Notes: generated by a model not told the origin, from the letters alone. A stretch of DNA of 64,000 nucleotides from Gloeobacter kilaueensis JS1 (GCF_000484535.1 NC_022600.1:2852001-2916000); one strand, 5' to 3'; counted from the first letter of the stretch, positions 25,008-33,864 are shown. Made by a program: numbers and translations.

Positions 25008-26063
25008 GTGGCCGCAGTTGTTGAAAACCGGCGTTCCAGGGGACCTTGGGATCATTTTTGCGATTGGGTGACCAGCACTGAGAACCGTTTTTATGTGGGC
25101 TGGTTTGGCGTTCTGCTTTTTCCGACGATGTTCGCGGCGGCCAGTTGCTTTGTGGTTGCCCTGATCGCGGCTCCGCCGGTGGTGATCGACGGGTTGGGCC
25201 GGATGATGGGCGGTTCGCTCATCGACGGCAACAATGTGATCACTGCGGCAGTGCTGCCTACTTCCCCGGCAATCGGGTTGCACTTATATCCCATCTGGTC
25301 GGCACCGTCGGTTACCGAATGGTTGCTCAACGGCGGCCCCTACCAGCTCATCGTGTTGCACTTTTTGATCGCCGTCGCCGCTTATCTGGGACGGCTGTGG
25401 GAGTTTTCGTACCGGCTGGGGATGCGTCCCTGGATCGCCATTGCCTTCAGCGCTCCGGCTTCGGCGGCCTTCGCTGTCTTTTTGATCTACCCGATTGGCC
25501 AGGGAGCCTTCGCAAGCGGAATGCCCCTGGGGATTACAGGCACATTCAACTGGATGCTGCAGTTGCAGGCTGAGCACGACATTCTCAACCATCCGCTGCA
25601 CATGCTGGCGGTGAGCGGCGTGCTGGGGGCAGCACTTTTGAGCGCGTTCGACGGCTCGGTGTCCGCCTCGGCTCTGGTCAGTCGGAGCAGCGACGAAGCA
25701 GCAGGGGCGGGTGATCTGATCGAAACTTACAGTCTCTGGGGCGGTTACAACTATGTCTGGCGGCTCGCCATCAGCCCCGTGGGCCTCGTCAATCCCCGGA
25801 CGATCGCAGCCACCCTGGGCGTCTTCTCGACCCTGGGTGTCTGGTGCGGCACACTGCTGGTGACGGCGGTGGCCTTTAATCTGGGCGGCCTCAACTACCA
25901 GCCGATTCAGGAGGGCCGCTTCAATCGGACGATTCCGACCTGGGCAGACACGATCAAGCGGGCGGATGCCGGTATCGACGGCATGATGCAGCCTGGCACG
26001 ATTGCGGTCGCCGACGCGGTACAGTACACCGCTGAGTGGCTGCCGAACCGTCCGCTGCGATGA
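25008..26063 (+). CDS. psbA: atypical photosystem II D1 protein (group 0-like PsbA)
   Basis: This 351-residue five-helix protein is plainly of the D1 family (SYRLGMRPWIAIAF, FLIYPIGQGAFASG, QAEHDILNHPLHML) and aligns with standard D1 without gaps up to about residue 220. It keeps Tyr161 (Yz), His190, Glu189, His118 and His198. It lacks Asp170 (Ser), His332 (Met), Glu333 (Gln), Asp342 (Ala) and the C-terminal Ala344, so a normal Mn4CaO5 cluster cannot be bound. His215 is Asp and His272 is Ala, removing D1 ligands of the non-haem iron and the QB site. Part of the D-E loop is deleted. The start is GTG at 25008 after an AGGGAG-type site. Its stop overlaps murQ. It resembles the early-branching D1 reported from G. 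kilaueensis; its function is unknown. Confidence 0.93.
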   Translation: MAAVVENRRSRGPWDHFCDWVTSTENRFYVGWFGVLLFPTMFAAASCFVVALIAAPPVVIDGLGRMMGGSLIDGNNVITAAVLPTSPAIGLHLYPIWSAPSVTEWLLNGGPYQLIVLHFLIAVAAYLGRLWEFSYRLGMRPWIAIAFSAPASAAFAVFLIYPIGQGAFASGMPLGITGTFNWMLQLQAEHDILNHPLHMLAVSGVLGAALLSAFDGSVSASALVSRSSDEAAGAGDLIETYSLWGGYNYVWRLAISPVGLVNPRTIAATLGVFSTLGVWCGTLLVTAVAFNLGGLNYQPIQEGRFNRTIPTWADTIKRADAGIDGMMQPGTIAVADAVQYTAEWLPNRPLR

Positions 26064-26968
26064 GCGAGCGCGCCCACCTGCTCACCGAGCAGATCAATCC
26101 CAACAGCATCAACCTCGACCAGCTCGACACTCCCGCGCTGGTCGAGTTGTTTTGTGATGAAGATGCCCTGGTGGTGCCGGCGGTGCGCACGGCCAGGCTG
26201 GCGATCGCCCAGGCGATCGACCGGGTGGCGCTGGCCCTCGGTAGGGGGCACCGGCTTTTTTATATCGGGGCTGGCACCAGCGGCAGGCTGGGCGTCCTCG
26301 ATGCAAGCGAGTGCCCACCGACTTTCTGTACCGCTCCTGAGCAGGTTCAGGGCATCATCGCCGGGGGAGTGAGTGCCCTGACCCGCAGCGTCGAAGGAGC
26401 AGAAGACGATCCGCTGGCCGGTGCTGCGGATCTGGCAGCCCGCCATCTGGAGGCAGGGGATGTGGTGGTCGGGATCAGTGCCGGGGGGACGGCTCCCTAC
26501 GTTCTCGGTGCCCTGGGCTACGCCCGGCAGGTCAGTGCAGCAACGGTCTTTGTCGCCTGCGTGCCGACAGAGCAGATCCCGGCGCAGTGGGACATCGAGA
26601 TTCGGGTGCCGGTGGGAGCGGAAATTCTCGCGGGTTCGACGCGCCTGAAGGCCGGTACAGCCACCAAGCTCGTGCTCAACATGCTCTCGACCGGGGCGAT
26701 GGTCCGTCTGGGCAAGACCTGCGGCAATTTGATGGTCGATGTCGCAGTCACCAATCAAAAGCTCTACGACCGGGCGGCGCGCATTCTCACGACGCTGACA
26801 GAACTGGAGCGGGCCCAGGCCATTCAGCTCCTGGAGGCGAGTGGGCGGCGGGTAAAAGTGGCGCTGCTCATGCACTGGAGTGGCCAGAGGGCTGAGCTTT
26901 GCGCTGAGGTGCTATCGGCGAATGGCGGGTTGTTGCCGGTTGCGCTTCAGCGGTTGCAGCAGCGCTGA
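26060..26968 (+). CDS. murQ: N-acetylmuramic acid 6-phosphate etherase
   Basis: MurQ cleaves the lactyl ether of MurNAc-6-phosphate to give GlcNAc-6-phosphate and lactate, in cell-wall recycling. The 302-residue protein has the SIS-domain motifs YIGAGTSGRLGVLDASECPP and VGISAGGTAPYVLGAL, and the family TRLKAGTATKLVLNMLST. The ATG at 26060 overlaps the psbA stop as ATGA, so translation is coupled to that odd D1, a surprising partnership. Confidence 0.95.
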   Translation: MSERAHLLTEQINPNSINLDQLDTPALVELFCDEDALVVPAVRTARLAIAQAIDRVALALGRGHRLFYIGAGTSGRLGVLDASECPPTFCTAPEQVQGIIAGGVSALTRSVEGAEDDPLAGAADLAARHLEAGDVVVGISAGGTAPYVLGALGYARQVSAATVFVACVPTEQIPAQWDIEIRVPVGAEILAGSTRLKAGTATKLVLNMLSTGAMVRLGKTCGNLMVDVAVTNQKLYDRAARILTTLTELERAQAIQLLEASGRRVKVALLMHWSGQRAELCAEVLSANGGLLPVALQRLQQR

Positions 26969-26979
26969 GAAGAAACAGT

Positions 26980-28308
26980 CTACGGCACCTGGGCTCCCGA
27001 ACGGCTCTGAGAAGAAGGACTGGTCGCCTGCGGGGGTGGGGTGAGGGCTTTGAGCAGAGTGGTAGTGCCCTGTTTGTACTGGGGATCGGCGGCGGTGGCG
27101 ACCTGTTCGATCGTAAATTTTTTGCGCAGCTGCTCAGGAAAAGGGGCCACAATATCCGGGTTCAGCCCCTTGTGGCCGATATCCTGACCGGCGGGCGTCA
27201 GATAGTGGGCGATGGTGACATTCAGCCCCGAGCCGTCGGAGAGGGCGTTCATCTGCTGAACGAGGGCTTTGCCAAAGGTTTTGGTGCCGACCAGGGTGGC
27301 CCGGCGATTGTCCTGCAGGGCACCGGCCAGGATCTCGCTCGCTGAGGCGGAGCCGCCATCGACCAGGACGACCATCGGCAGGCTGCTGACGGGCCGGTGG
27401 GCGGAGGCCACCGTATCCTGGACGCCCTCGCGGTCGATGACTGAGACGATGTTGCCGTTTTCAAGAAAGAGATTGGCGATGCCGATCGCCGCATCGACCG
27501 CACCGCCGGGGTTGGAGCGCAGATCGAAGATCCAGCCCTGGGCACCCTGATGCCTGAGAGAGAGAAGTGCTTTTTTGACCTGGGAGGTGGCTCTGGCAGA
27601 AAATTCTGCCAGCCGGATATAACCCAGTTTCTGGCCCTGTTCGCTCTTGAGGGCAGCGGTGACCACCGGCAATTCGATAGGGGCGCGGGTGAGAGTAAAT
27701 TTGATCTTCTGCTTGCGGTTGCGCAGAACGGTGAGGGTGACCTGCGTACCGTTCTCGCCCCGGATGCGGCGCGTCACCTCCGGCAGCGGCACATCGGTGG
27801 TCGGACGGCCATCGACGGCCACCAGCTGATCTTCGACGTGTACGCCGGCTCTGGCGGCGGGACCACCGGCTACGGTCGCTACGACCTGGGGCAGGCGGCG
27901 ATCGGGGGAGGGCGGGCGCAGGGTAACGCCGACACCGATAAGCTGGCCGGAGGTTTCTTCGGTCAATGCCTGAAACTCGCGCGGCTCTAAAAAGCGCGTG
28001 TACGGATCGCCCAGCCCTTCGAGGGCGGTGCGAATCGCCTTGTAGGCGTCCGCTTTGCTCGCGTACTCGCGGCTGAGCAGTTGTTGGCGGACCCGCTGCC
28101 AGTCCTGCTTGTTGAAGGTCGCATCGACGTACTCGGAGTTGACCGTCTGCCAGACCTCGTCTACGATTGCCTTCGGCGAATCTACAAGCTGCAGATCAAA
28201 GGCGACAGGCAGAGGCGGACGGGCCTGAACGGCTGCCGGAGCGCTCAACACCGCTCCTGAGAGTAACAGCCACACCAGGGTGCGGCGAAGGCGGTACATT
28301 CCGAGCAT
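26980..28308 (-). CDS. ctpA: carboxyl-terminal processing protease (CtpA-type, S41)
   Basis: This 442-residue S41 peptidase has an N-terminal signal sequence (about 1-30, LLLSGAVLSAPAAVQA), a helical N-domain, a PDZ domain (about 100-185) and the catalytic Ser-Lys pair in DGGSASASEILAGAL and GTKTFGKALVQ. CtpA in cyanobacteria acts on the lumenal/periplasmic side to trim pre-D1. It is convergent with psbA-murQ. The neighbouring D1 lacks the normal cleavage end, so it is not an obvious substrate. ATG at 28308 or 28299 could be used. Confidence 0.92.
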   Translation of the reverse strand: MLGMYRLRRTLVWLLLSGAVLSAPAAVQARPPLPVAFDLQLVDSPKAIVDEVWQTVNSEYVDATFNKQDWQRVRQQLLSREYASKADAYKAIRTALEGLGDPYTRFLEPREFQALTEETSGQLIGVGVTLRPPSPDRRLPQVVATVAGGPAARAGVHVEDQLVAVDGRPTTDVPLPEVTRRIRGENGTQVTLTVLRNRKQKIKFTLTRAPIELPVVTAALKSEQGQKLGYIRLAEFSARATSQVKKALLSLRHQGAQGWIFDLRSNPGGAVDAAIGIANLFLENGNIVSVIDREGVQDTVASAHRPVSSLPMVVLVDGGSASASEILAGALQDNRRATLVGTKTFGKALVQQMNALSDGSGLNVTIAHYLTPAGQDIGHKGLNPDIVAPFPEQLRKKFTIEQVATAADPQYKQGTTTLLKALTPPPQATSPSSQSRSGAQVP

Positions 28309-28341
28309 CGGTCTTTCCTGCTAGGCGTTGAGCTATTACTA

Positions 28342-28833
28342 CTACACCTGTTGGGGAGTGGCAAGTCTCACGGACTGGGCTGCGATTGCCCCGGATCTAT
28401 CGTCGAACTGGCGCAGTTGTTGCTGCAAGGTGCTCTGCCAGCGATCCAGGTGTTCGTAAAGCCGCTGCACCGCCTCGGCGCTCAGGCTGAGGGGAACGAG
28501 CCGGGCCGCCTGCTCATCGAGGACAGCCTTGCGGTTGGCCAATGAGCGCCGCTGGTGGCCGAGGGAAGTGCGCAGGGCCAGGTGCGCCTGGGCTTCAAAG
28601 CTTTGTGGATCGAGCCGGGTGACTTCTGCCTCGCGCTGCGCGTACTCCTCGGACTGGGCGCGCAGAAAGGCTTCGCACTGCGCGTACTCCTGCCGCCTGC
28701 GATCGAGGGCCTGCCGGGCCTGCGGTTCGCTGCCGCTCAGCTCGTCGAGCAGTTGTCGGTGTTGCTCGCAGCGGGCGATCTCAGCCAGCAGGGCAGTGAG
28801 TTGCGGGCTCGAATCTGTGGTCAGGTGGCGCAC
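28342..28833 (-). CDS. helical/coiled-coil protein, unknown
   Basis: This 163-residue soluble protein is almost wholly helical, rich in Gln, Arg, Glu, Leu and Ala with heptad-like spacing. There are no membrane segments or catalytic motifs. It lies upstream of ctpA on the same strand with a 33-base gap and diverges from the chemotaxis-like operon. Function not recognised. Confidence 0.55.
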   Translation of the reverse strand: MRHLTTDSSPQLTALLAEIARCEQHRQLLDELSGSEPQARQALDRRRQEYAQCEAFLRAQSEEYAQREAEVTRLDPQSFEAQAHLALRTSLGHQRRSLANRKAVLDEQAARLVPLSLSAEAVQRLYEHLDRWQSTLQQQLRQFDDRSGAIAAQSVRLATPQQV

Positions 28834-28996
28834 GGTGGATGTCCTTTGGCGCGGAAAGCTGGCTTCAAGCTAGCTCGCGGGCCGCTCCTCGCCCACGCCA
28901 GAGTGGTTTTTCTCTGGTGTGGGCGTGCGGCACTGTCCGGAAAAAGATCACAGGGGCCGGGGCTGAGAAGATCGGCCCGTGCCTGGGGATAGCAAT

Positions 28997-30076
28997 ATGC
29001 GTGGTCAACTGGACGGCTCTCATCTGCCCGGCTTGCTGAGGGGAATAGCCAGGAGCGCTCAAAGTGGTGAGCTATTGATCGAGGACGGCCAGGAACGCGG
29101 CTGGTCGCTGCTTTTTGCCGAAGGCCGCCTGCTTGCGGCAAGTGCCATCGATAGTCTCGAAGCGCTGCACGATTACGCCAGTTCCCTTGCCGTCGAGGTG
29201 GAGCGCTGCGTCGGGTCGCCGCCGGTCCTGCAACTCATCGAAAGGGGCGGCCTTGCCCCTGATCGAGCCGAAGCGCCGCTGCGGGCGATGGCGGCGGAGG
29301 TGCTGTTCGAGCTATTGGGTAGCGACGGCGGAACCTTTTGTTTCGATCCAGCCGTCCGTCTGCCGCCGGTGGGGTGGGGCTGGGATCTTGAAACGCTGCT
29401 CATAGAGGCAGATGAACGGCTGAGCGCCTGGCGACCGCTGCGCGCCTTGTTAATGTCCCTCGATGTCTGCCCACGCATCGTCGAGGCCCAGAAGTTGCAG
29501 CAGTCGGTGAGTGCCCCGGTCTGGCAGCAGCTCAGCCAGTGGCTGAACGGCGAATACAGCCTGCGGCGGTTGGGGCGGTTTTTGGGCCGCGACGCGGTGG
29601 CGGTGGGCGAGGCGATTGCTCCGTATCTCGCCGAAGGCTGGATCGAGCTGACCGGTGGGGCAGCCGCGCCGCCCGTTCGTTCCGGCTGCATCGGCTGCAT
29701 CGATAGCAGCCTTGCTGTCCAAAAGTATATCTCTTCACTGCTGGCGGAGCGGGGCTACAGCGTTCAGGCCATCGCCCATCCCTTCGAGGCGTTCGAGCGA
29801 TTCGCAGGCGAGCCGCCGGCTTTGATCTTGCTGGCGGCGGAGCTGCCCTGGCTGAGCGGCTACGAACTTTGCCCCCTGCTCAGGCAAAAGCCTGACTTGA
29901 GGACGGTGCCGATCGTTCTGCTTACCGCCGAAGCCGGGGCACTGCCGGATGCCCGTGCCCGGATCGCCGGAGCGTCCGCCGTGCTGGCCAAGCCCTTCAG
30001 CGGGCGCGAACTGAACGAGCAAATCGAAAAATTTTTGCCCGCCGTCTTTGATCCGCTTGTGGAGGTTGCCGCGTGA
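28997..30076 (+). CDS. PatA-like response regulator with degenerate receiver
   Basis: This 359-residue protein has the PatA layout: an N-terminal PATAN/DUF4388 domain (about 3-110; LPGLLRGIARSAQSGELLIE) and a C-terminal receiver (about 235-350). The receiver should carry Asp after LILL, but the sequence is ALILLAAELPWLSGYELC, so the phospho-acceptor is Ala; the acidic pair near its start is Asp-Ser. It keeps Thr (LLTAEA) and Lys (AKPF). A pseudo-receiver output is likely. The GTGA overlap with the next gene couples it to a CheW-like protein. PatA-type proteins act in phototaxis, pili and heterocyst patterning in cyanobacteria. Confidence 0.85.
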   Translation: MRGQLDGSHLPGLLRGIARSAQSGELLIEDGQERGWSLLFAEGRLLAASAIDSLEALHDYASSLAVEVERCVGSPPVLQLIERGGLAPDRAEAPLRAMAAEVLFELLGSDGGTFCFDPAVRLPPVGWGWDLETLLIEADERLSAWRPLRALLMSLDVCPRIVEAQKLQQSVSAPVWQQLSQWLNGEYSLRRLGRFLGRDAVAVGEAIAPYLAEGWIELTGGAAAPPVRSGCIGCIDSSLAVQKYISSLLAERGYSVQAIAHPFEAFERFAGEPPALILLAAELPWLSGYELCPLLRQKPDLRTVPIVLLTAEAGALPDARARIAGASAVLAKPFSGRELNEQIEKFLPAVFDPLVEVAA

Positions 30077-30462
30077 AAGTTCTAGCCCCTGCCACCGGCC
30101 AGGCTTATCTGACGTTCGATCTGGGTGGCTCCGGTCGCTACGCCCTGGCAGCCTCAGTGGTCTGCGAGGTCATCGAGCTGGCTGCTTGCCAGGTGACAAC
30201 CCTACCGGGTACCCCGGCGGCGGTAGTGGGAATTTTCGGTCGTGACGGCGAGCTGTTCTGGCTCATCGATCCGGCTGGCCCCCTTGAGGGCAGGTTGATA
30301 ACAGCCCAGCGCTCCTGTTGGCCTGCCATCGTCGTCAATGAGCCCGCAGGCGGGCGGTTCGCCCTTGCCGTGAACGCTGTCGAGGCGGTCGTTTCGCTCG
30401 CAGCGGGGCGATCGATCCTTGAACCTCCGGCCTTGCTCGCGCTTTGTTGCCGACCGGACTAG
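30073..30462 (+). CDS. CheW-like adaptor (1)
   Basis: This 129-residue protein has the CheW pattern: an N-terminal strand set (YLTFDLGGSGRYALAASVVCEVIEL), a middle GTPAAVVGIFGRDGELFWLID, and the C-terminal FALAVNAVEAVVSL. CheW links receptors to a CheA kinase. The GTG start at 30073 overlaps the preceding stop. It is slightly short for CheW at the C-terminus. Confidence 0.8.
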   Translation: MKVLAPATGQAYLTFDLGGSGRYALAASVVCEVIELAACQVTTLPGTPAAVVGIFGRDGELFWLIDPAGPLEGRLITAQRSCWPAIVVNEPAGGRFALAVNAVEAVVSLAAGRSILEPPALLALCCRPD

Positions 30463-30481
30463 ACATCTAAGGAGCCTCCCG

Positions 30482-31672
30482 ATGGTCCACACCGCCGATT
30501 ACCAGCGCGCAATCGAAACGTTTGCCCAGGAGGAGTACGAAGTAGCAGAGGGATTGTTCGTTGCCCTGGTCGAAGCGCAACCGGGAGATGCAAATCTGCG
30601 GCTGTGGTTGGCCCTGGTTCAAGAACAGCGGGGCAGAACCGATCAGGCCCGCGAGCAGTACGAGGTCGTGCTCGGCCTTACAGGCGAGCCGGAACTGTTG
30701 CAGGCCGCTCAAAAGGCGCTGCAGCGCTTCGATACGGTCGCTTCTGGTCCCCAAAAACTGCCCAGACCAATCGTTGACGATGCGCCCAGGCAACAGCAGC
30801 CAGTCATCGAAGATGCGCCGTCCCGTCCTACCGCCCCGGTTCAGCTTGCACCCGAACTGGTCGCACCGCCCGAGGAGAGCGACTTTGCTGCGATCTTTCG
30901 CGCCGAGGCTCCTGCGACCCGCCCCGCTCCTGCACCCCCCGCTGGTCTATCGGCGGCAGAACTGCTCAGCCGCCGCCAGACGGTTGCCGTTGCCGTGCTT
31001 GCCCTAGCAGCGATCGGGGCGGTTGTTTTTACTTTCTTCTGGCCCCGCTGGAATCCGTTCGGTCAAGGGGAGGCAGCCGTACCCGGTGCAGCCGGTGCTC
31101 TCGCTGCAGTTGGGATCGTAGCAATCGTCGCTGCAGTGGCCGGGCGCTACCTGCGCTGGGCGGCGTCGGAGGTGAGCGGAGGCTGCGAGCAACGGCCACA
31201 AACCAGCGACAGCGCTGCGGCACTGCTCAAAGGGGCGGACGATCTGGCTCAGGTACTTGCCACCTGCTGCACCTCCCTGCAGCCTCCGCTTCTCGCTATG
31301 CAGCACCTCGCAGCAACCTACCAGGACACAGCATCCAGCTCTGCCTCCTGCCCGGCCCTGGACGATTACCGGCAGCTCACCAACCGGCTTCGCCTGCTCG
31401 CCCTCAACGCCAGCATCGAGGCGGCGCACCGGGGCGACGGCGCACACCGCTGGGCGGCAGAGTTGGGACAGCTCGCCGGGCAGGCGGGCGGTATCCTCGA
31501 AGCGCCCCCCTCTTGCCAGTCACCGCCAGAAAAAACGCTGCAGACCAGCCTGATCCAGCAACTGCACAGCCAGAACGAAGCGCTGCAGGCGGCCCTGTTA
31601 ACTCTGGCGGCCCTTGAAAGGCAGGCCCAGTCGTTCTGCAACCAGCTCGAAAAATGGCAACAACCGGGCTGA
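30482..31672 (+). CDS. TPR-membrane-mini-MCP fusion protein
   Basis: This 396-residue protein starts with TPR-like helices (about 1-85), followed by a Pro-rich linker (about 90-160) and two membrane helices (about 168-188 and 203-220). It ends in a short helical cytoplasmic region (about 225-396). That region contains LRLLALNASIEAAHRGDGAH, which matches the conserved tip of methyl-accepting chemotaxis proteins (LLALNAAIEAARAGE). The signalling hairpin is far shorter than in normal receptors and no HAMP domain is visible. The ATG at 30482 has an AAGGAG site. It sits between two CheW-like genes and is probably their receptor. Confidence 0.78.
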   Translation: MVHTADYQRAIETFAQEEYEVAEGLFVALVEAQPGDANLRLWLALVQEQRGRTDQAREQYEVVLGLTGEPELLQAAQKALQRFDTVASGPQKLPRPIVDDAPRQQQPVIEDAPSRPTAPVQLAPELVAPPEESDFAAIFRAEAPATRPAPAPPAGLSAAELLSRRQTVAVAVLALAAIGAVVFTFFWPRWNPFGQGEAAVPGAAGALAAVGIVAIVAAVAGRYLRWAASEVSGGCEQRPQTSDSAAALLKGADDLAQVLATCCTSLQPPLLAMQHLAATYQDTASSSASCPALDDYRQLTNRLRLLALNASIEAAHRGDGAHRWAAELGQLAGQAGGILEAPPSCQSPPEKTLQTSLIQQLHSQNEALQAALLTLAALERQAQSFCNQLEKWQQPG

Positions 31673-31711
31673 GAGCGGCGAGAACAGATTACTTGAGAGA
31701 AAATTTTCACC

Positions 31712-32191
31712 ATGCAACCGAGCCCGCTGGAAGAACTGTTTACGGCCCGTCGCGTTCAGCCTGTCCCGAGCCGACCCGTCGCTCAGGTGCATCCGCTATT
31801 TGAAAAAAAGCAACCGTCTGTCAGAAGCGGGGAACTGCCGGTGCTCGTCTGCCCGCACGCTGCAGGCACGATCGCCCTTGCCCTTTCTGAGATCGTCGAA
31901 CTCATCGAGTTACCTGGTCCTGTCCGGCCTTCCGTTCCCTGGCGCGGCCAGGACGTTCCCTGCCGGAGTTTCGCTGCGACTTCTACCAGTGCCCCAGCGC
32001 TCTACGCCATCGTGAGTTTAGATGGCGACCACCTCGCCCTGCCGCTCGAAGGTTGGCCTGCGGTGGCGCAGTGCCGCTTTCAACCGTTGCCTGGACCTGT
32101 GCCGCCGCCGCGAGGGATTGCTGGGGTGGTGCATCTCGAAACAGGCCAGATCTTGCCGCTCATCGATGTCGCTCGTTGTCTGCACTTCTGA
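31712..32191 (+). CDS. CheW-like adaptor (2)
   Basis: This 159-residue protein has a basic/Pro-rich N-terminus (about 1-35) and then a CheW-type fold by pattern: LPVLVCPHAAGTIALALSEI, a middle variable segment, and GIAGVVHLETGQILPLIDVA, which matches the conserved GIVNLRGQVLPVIDL block of CheW. It is the last gene of the PatA-CheW-MCP-CheW set. No CheA is present. Confidence 0.78.
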   Translation: MQPSPLEELFTARRVQPVPSRPVAQVHPLFEKKQPSVRSGELPVLVCPHAAGTIALALSEIVELIELPGPVRPSVPWRGQDVPCRSFAATSTSAPALYAIVSLDGDHLALPLEGWPAVAQCRFQPLPGPVPPPRGIAGVVHLETGQILPLIDVARCLHF

Positions 32192-32195
32192 CGGT

Positions 32196-32504
32196 TCAAT
32201 CAACCTGAACCTGGCTCCAGGCAAAGTTCACCGGAACATGCCTGATCCCATCCCCGTAGCTGTGCTCGGGAGGCTGGCTGTGGATCGAAGTCTGGAAGGC
32301 CAGGGGTACGGAAAGGGCCTGGTAAAAGACGCCGTACTCCGTGTGATGCAAATAAGCGAGGTTATCGGGGTCCGCGCTATTCTTGTACATGCTATCTCGG
32401 AGTCTGTTCAAAATTTCTATCTAAAGCGTGGTTTTCTTGAGTTGCCAGTTGAGCCTGTGACCCTGATGCTGCCAATGCATGGGGCAGGGAAGACATACAC
32501 ATAA
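32196..32504 (+). pseudogene. GNAT toxin-type acetyltransferase, 5'-truncated
   Basis: The frame reads LAPGKVHRNMPDPIPVAVLG, then LAVDRSLEGQGYGKGLVKDA, and HAISESVQNFYLKRGFLELP. This is the C-terminal half of the GNAT toxins of DUF1778-antitoxin (TacAT-like) pairs, including the acetyl-CoA binding Q/RxxGxG/A loop. The N-terminal half and the antitoxin are missing; the frame instead runs back into cheW. It ends at the left copy of a 13-bp inverted repeat. It is a remnant. Confidence 0.75.
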
Positions 32505-32835
32505 GTAGACGAAGGTGATTAAACGTCAGCTCCAAGCAGCCCTACGTCCCTTATGGCAGAAGAAAAATACTACAAGCCTGCAACTGACTGTACCCATCCC
32601 CTCTGCAGCCCAGTTACAGTGAACCCCCCCTCGTATATTGCTATTGGTTCCAAGGTAGCGGTGAGGACTGTGCCCCCCCTTGCGGCTTTGACCGCGTGGA
32701 AGAGATTGTCCCCCGCTATCAAGGACCGGCAAAGCTGAACCGTATCGAGTGGCACTGACCACGTATCACGAGGCTAGACTTTTGCCGTCCTGCGGAACTT
32801 GCCTACCTCCTCTGAAGCTTCAACTGGAGACACTC
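32505..32835. other. region between the GNAT remnant and IS110
   Basis: No gene with a start and ribosome-binding site is seen. One plus-strand frame at about 32589-32758 lacks a start codon but ends with protein-like VEEIVPRYQGPAKLNRIEWH before a stop. It could be the tail of another broken gene. Confidence 0.35.
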
Positions 32836-33864
32836 ATGCAGCGAGACGGTTCACAAAACGACTATCAGCTATTTGTCGGTATTGATGTGGCGGCACTCAC
32901 TGTCACTGCCGCCTGGCTGCTCACCCACGCAAAGCCTACCGCTGCCATCACACTGCCCCAAACCCCCGAAGGACACTGCCAATTGGCCGAACGCTTACTC
33001 GCCGTCTGTCCCACCGCCGCTGAGGTGTTAGTGGTCATCGAAGCCACAGGCTCCTACTGGATGCGACTGGCCACATTTCTGGCGCTCAAAGGTTTTGCCG
33101 TCAGTGTGGTCAACCCCGCTCAGTCTCATTACTTTGCCAGGGCACTGCTCAAGCGTTCCAAAAGCGATGCGCTTGATGCCCAGACGCTTGCCCAACTCGC
33201 TGCCGCCCTGCAACCTGGTCTTTGGCAGCCGCCGCCTGAGATTTATTACCAACTCCAACAGCGCCTGCAGCATCGCGATGCCTTGCTGCAGCAACGCCAA
33301 CAACTGCACAACCAGTTGCACGCTCTGCGGCAATTTCCGTTGGTGGTGGCGGCGGTACAAGCGAGTCTGGAGCAGTTGAGCCACACCTTCGATGAGCAGA
33401 TTGCGCAGATGGAAGCTCAGCTAGAAGCGCTGCTCGCCCAAGACTCGCTTTGGCATCAAGCTGCAACCAAGCTGCGCACTATCAAAGGCATTGGGTCTGT
33501 CACCGCTGGGTGGGTGTTGGTGAGTACCCTCAACTTCGGCTGCTGTGCAACGGTGGAAGCGGCGGTGGCCTACGCGGGTCTCGCTCCCCGCTCCCACCGT
33601 AGCGGCACCAGCCTTCATAGACCAGAGCGCATCGGCCATGCAGGCAATGCCCGCTTACGCACGGCGCTGTATATGGCGAGCTTGAGTGCGATCCGCTGCA
33701 ATCAGCAGATTAAAAGCTTTTACCAGCGGCTACGAGCAGCCGGTAAACCGGCAAAGGTAGCGCTTTGCGCTGCGGCTCGCAAACTCTTACACATTGCCTG
33801 GGCGGTTGTGAAAACAGACACGCCTTTCGATGCAGAGCACGGCAGGTTGGTTTGCTTGCAGTAG
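32836..33864 (+). CDS. IS110-family transposase
   Basis: This 342-residue transposase of the DEDD type has an N-terminal RuvC-like part with FVGIDVA, VVIEATGSYW and KSDALDAQTLAQLA. The C-terminal Transposase_20 part has KLRTIKGIGSVTAGWVLVST and GLAPRSHRSGTS. The Ser nucleophile region near LRTALYMASLSA is present. It looks intact. The ATG at 32836 follows a GGAG stretch. IS110 elements lack normal terminal inverted repeats, so I cannot fix the exact ends. Confidence 0.93.
   Translation: MQRDGSQNDYQLFVGIDVAALTVTAAWLLTHAKPTAAITLPQTPEGHCQLAERLLAVCPTAAEVLVVIEATGSYWMRLATFLALKGFAVSVVNPAQSHYFARALLKRSKSDALDAQTLAQLAAALQPGLWQPPPEIYYQLQQRLQHRDALLQQRQQLHNQLHALRQFPLVVAAVQASLEQLSHTFDEQIAQMEAQLEALLAQDSLWHQAATKLRTIKGIGSVTAGWVLVSTLNFGCCATVEAAVAYAGLAPRSHRSGTSLHRPERIGHAGNARLRTALYMASLSAIRCNQQIKSFYQRLRAAGKPAKVALCAAARKLLHIAWAVVKTDTPFDAEHGRLVCLQ

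Noticed and set aside
31673-31711. Missing cheA hidden between the MCP-like and second CheW-like genes
   Set aside because: Only 39 bases lie there, with no coding capacity.
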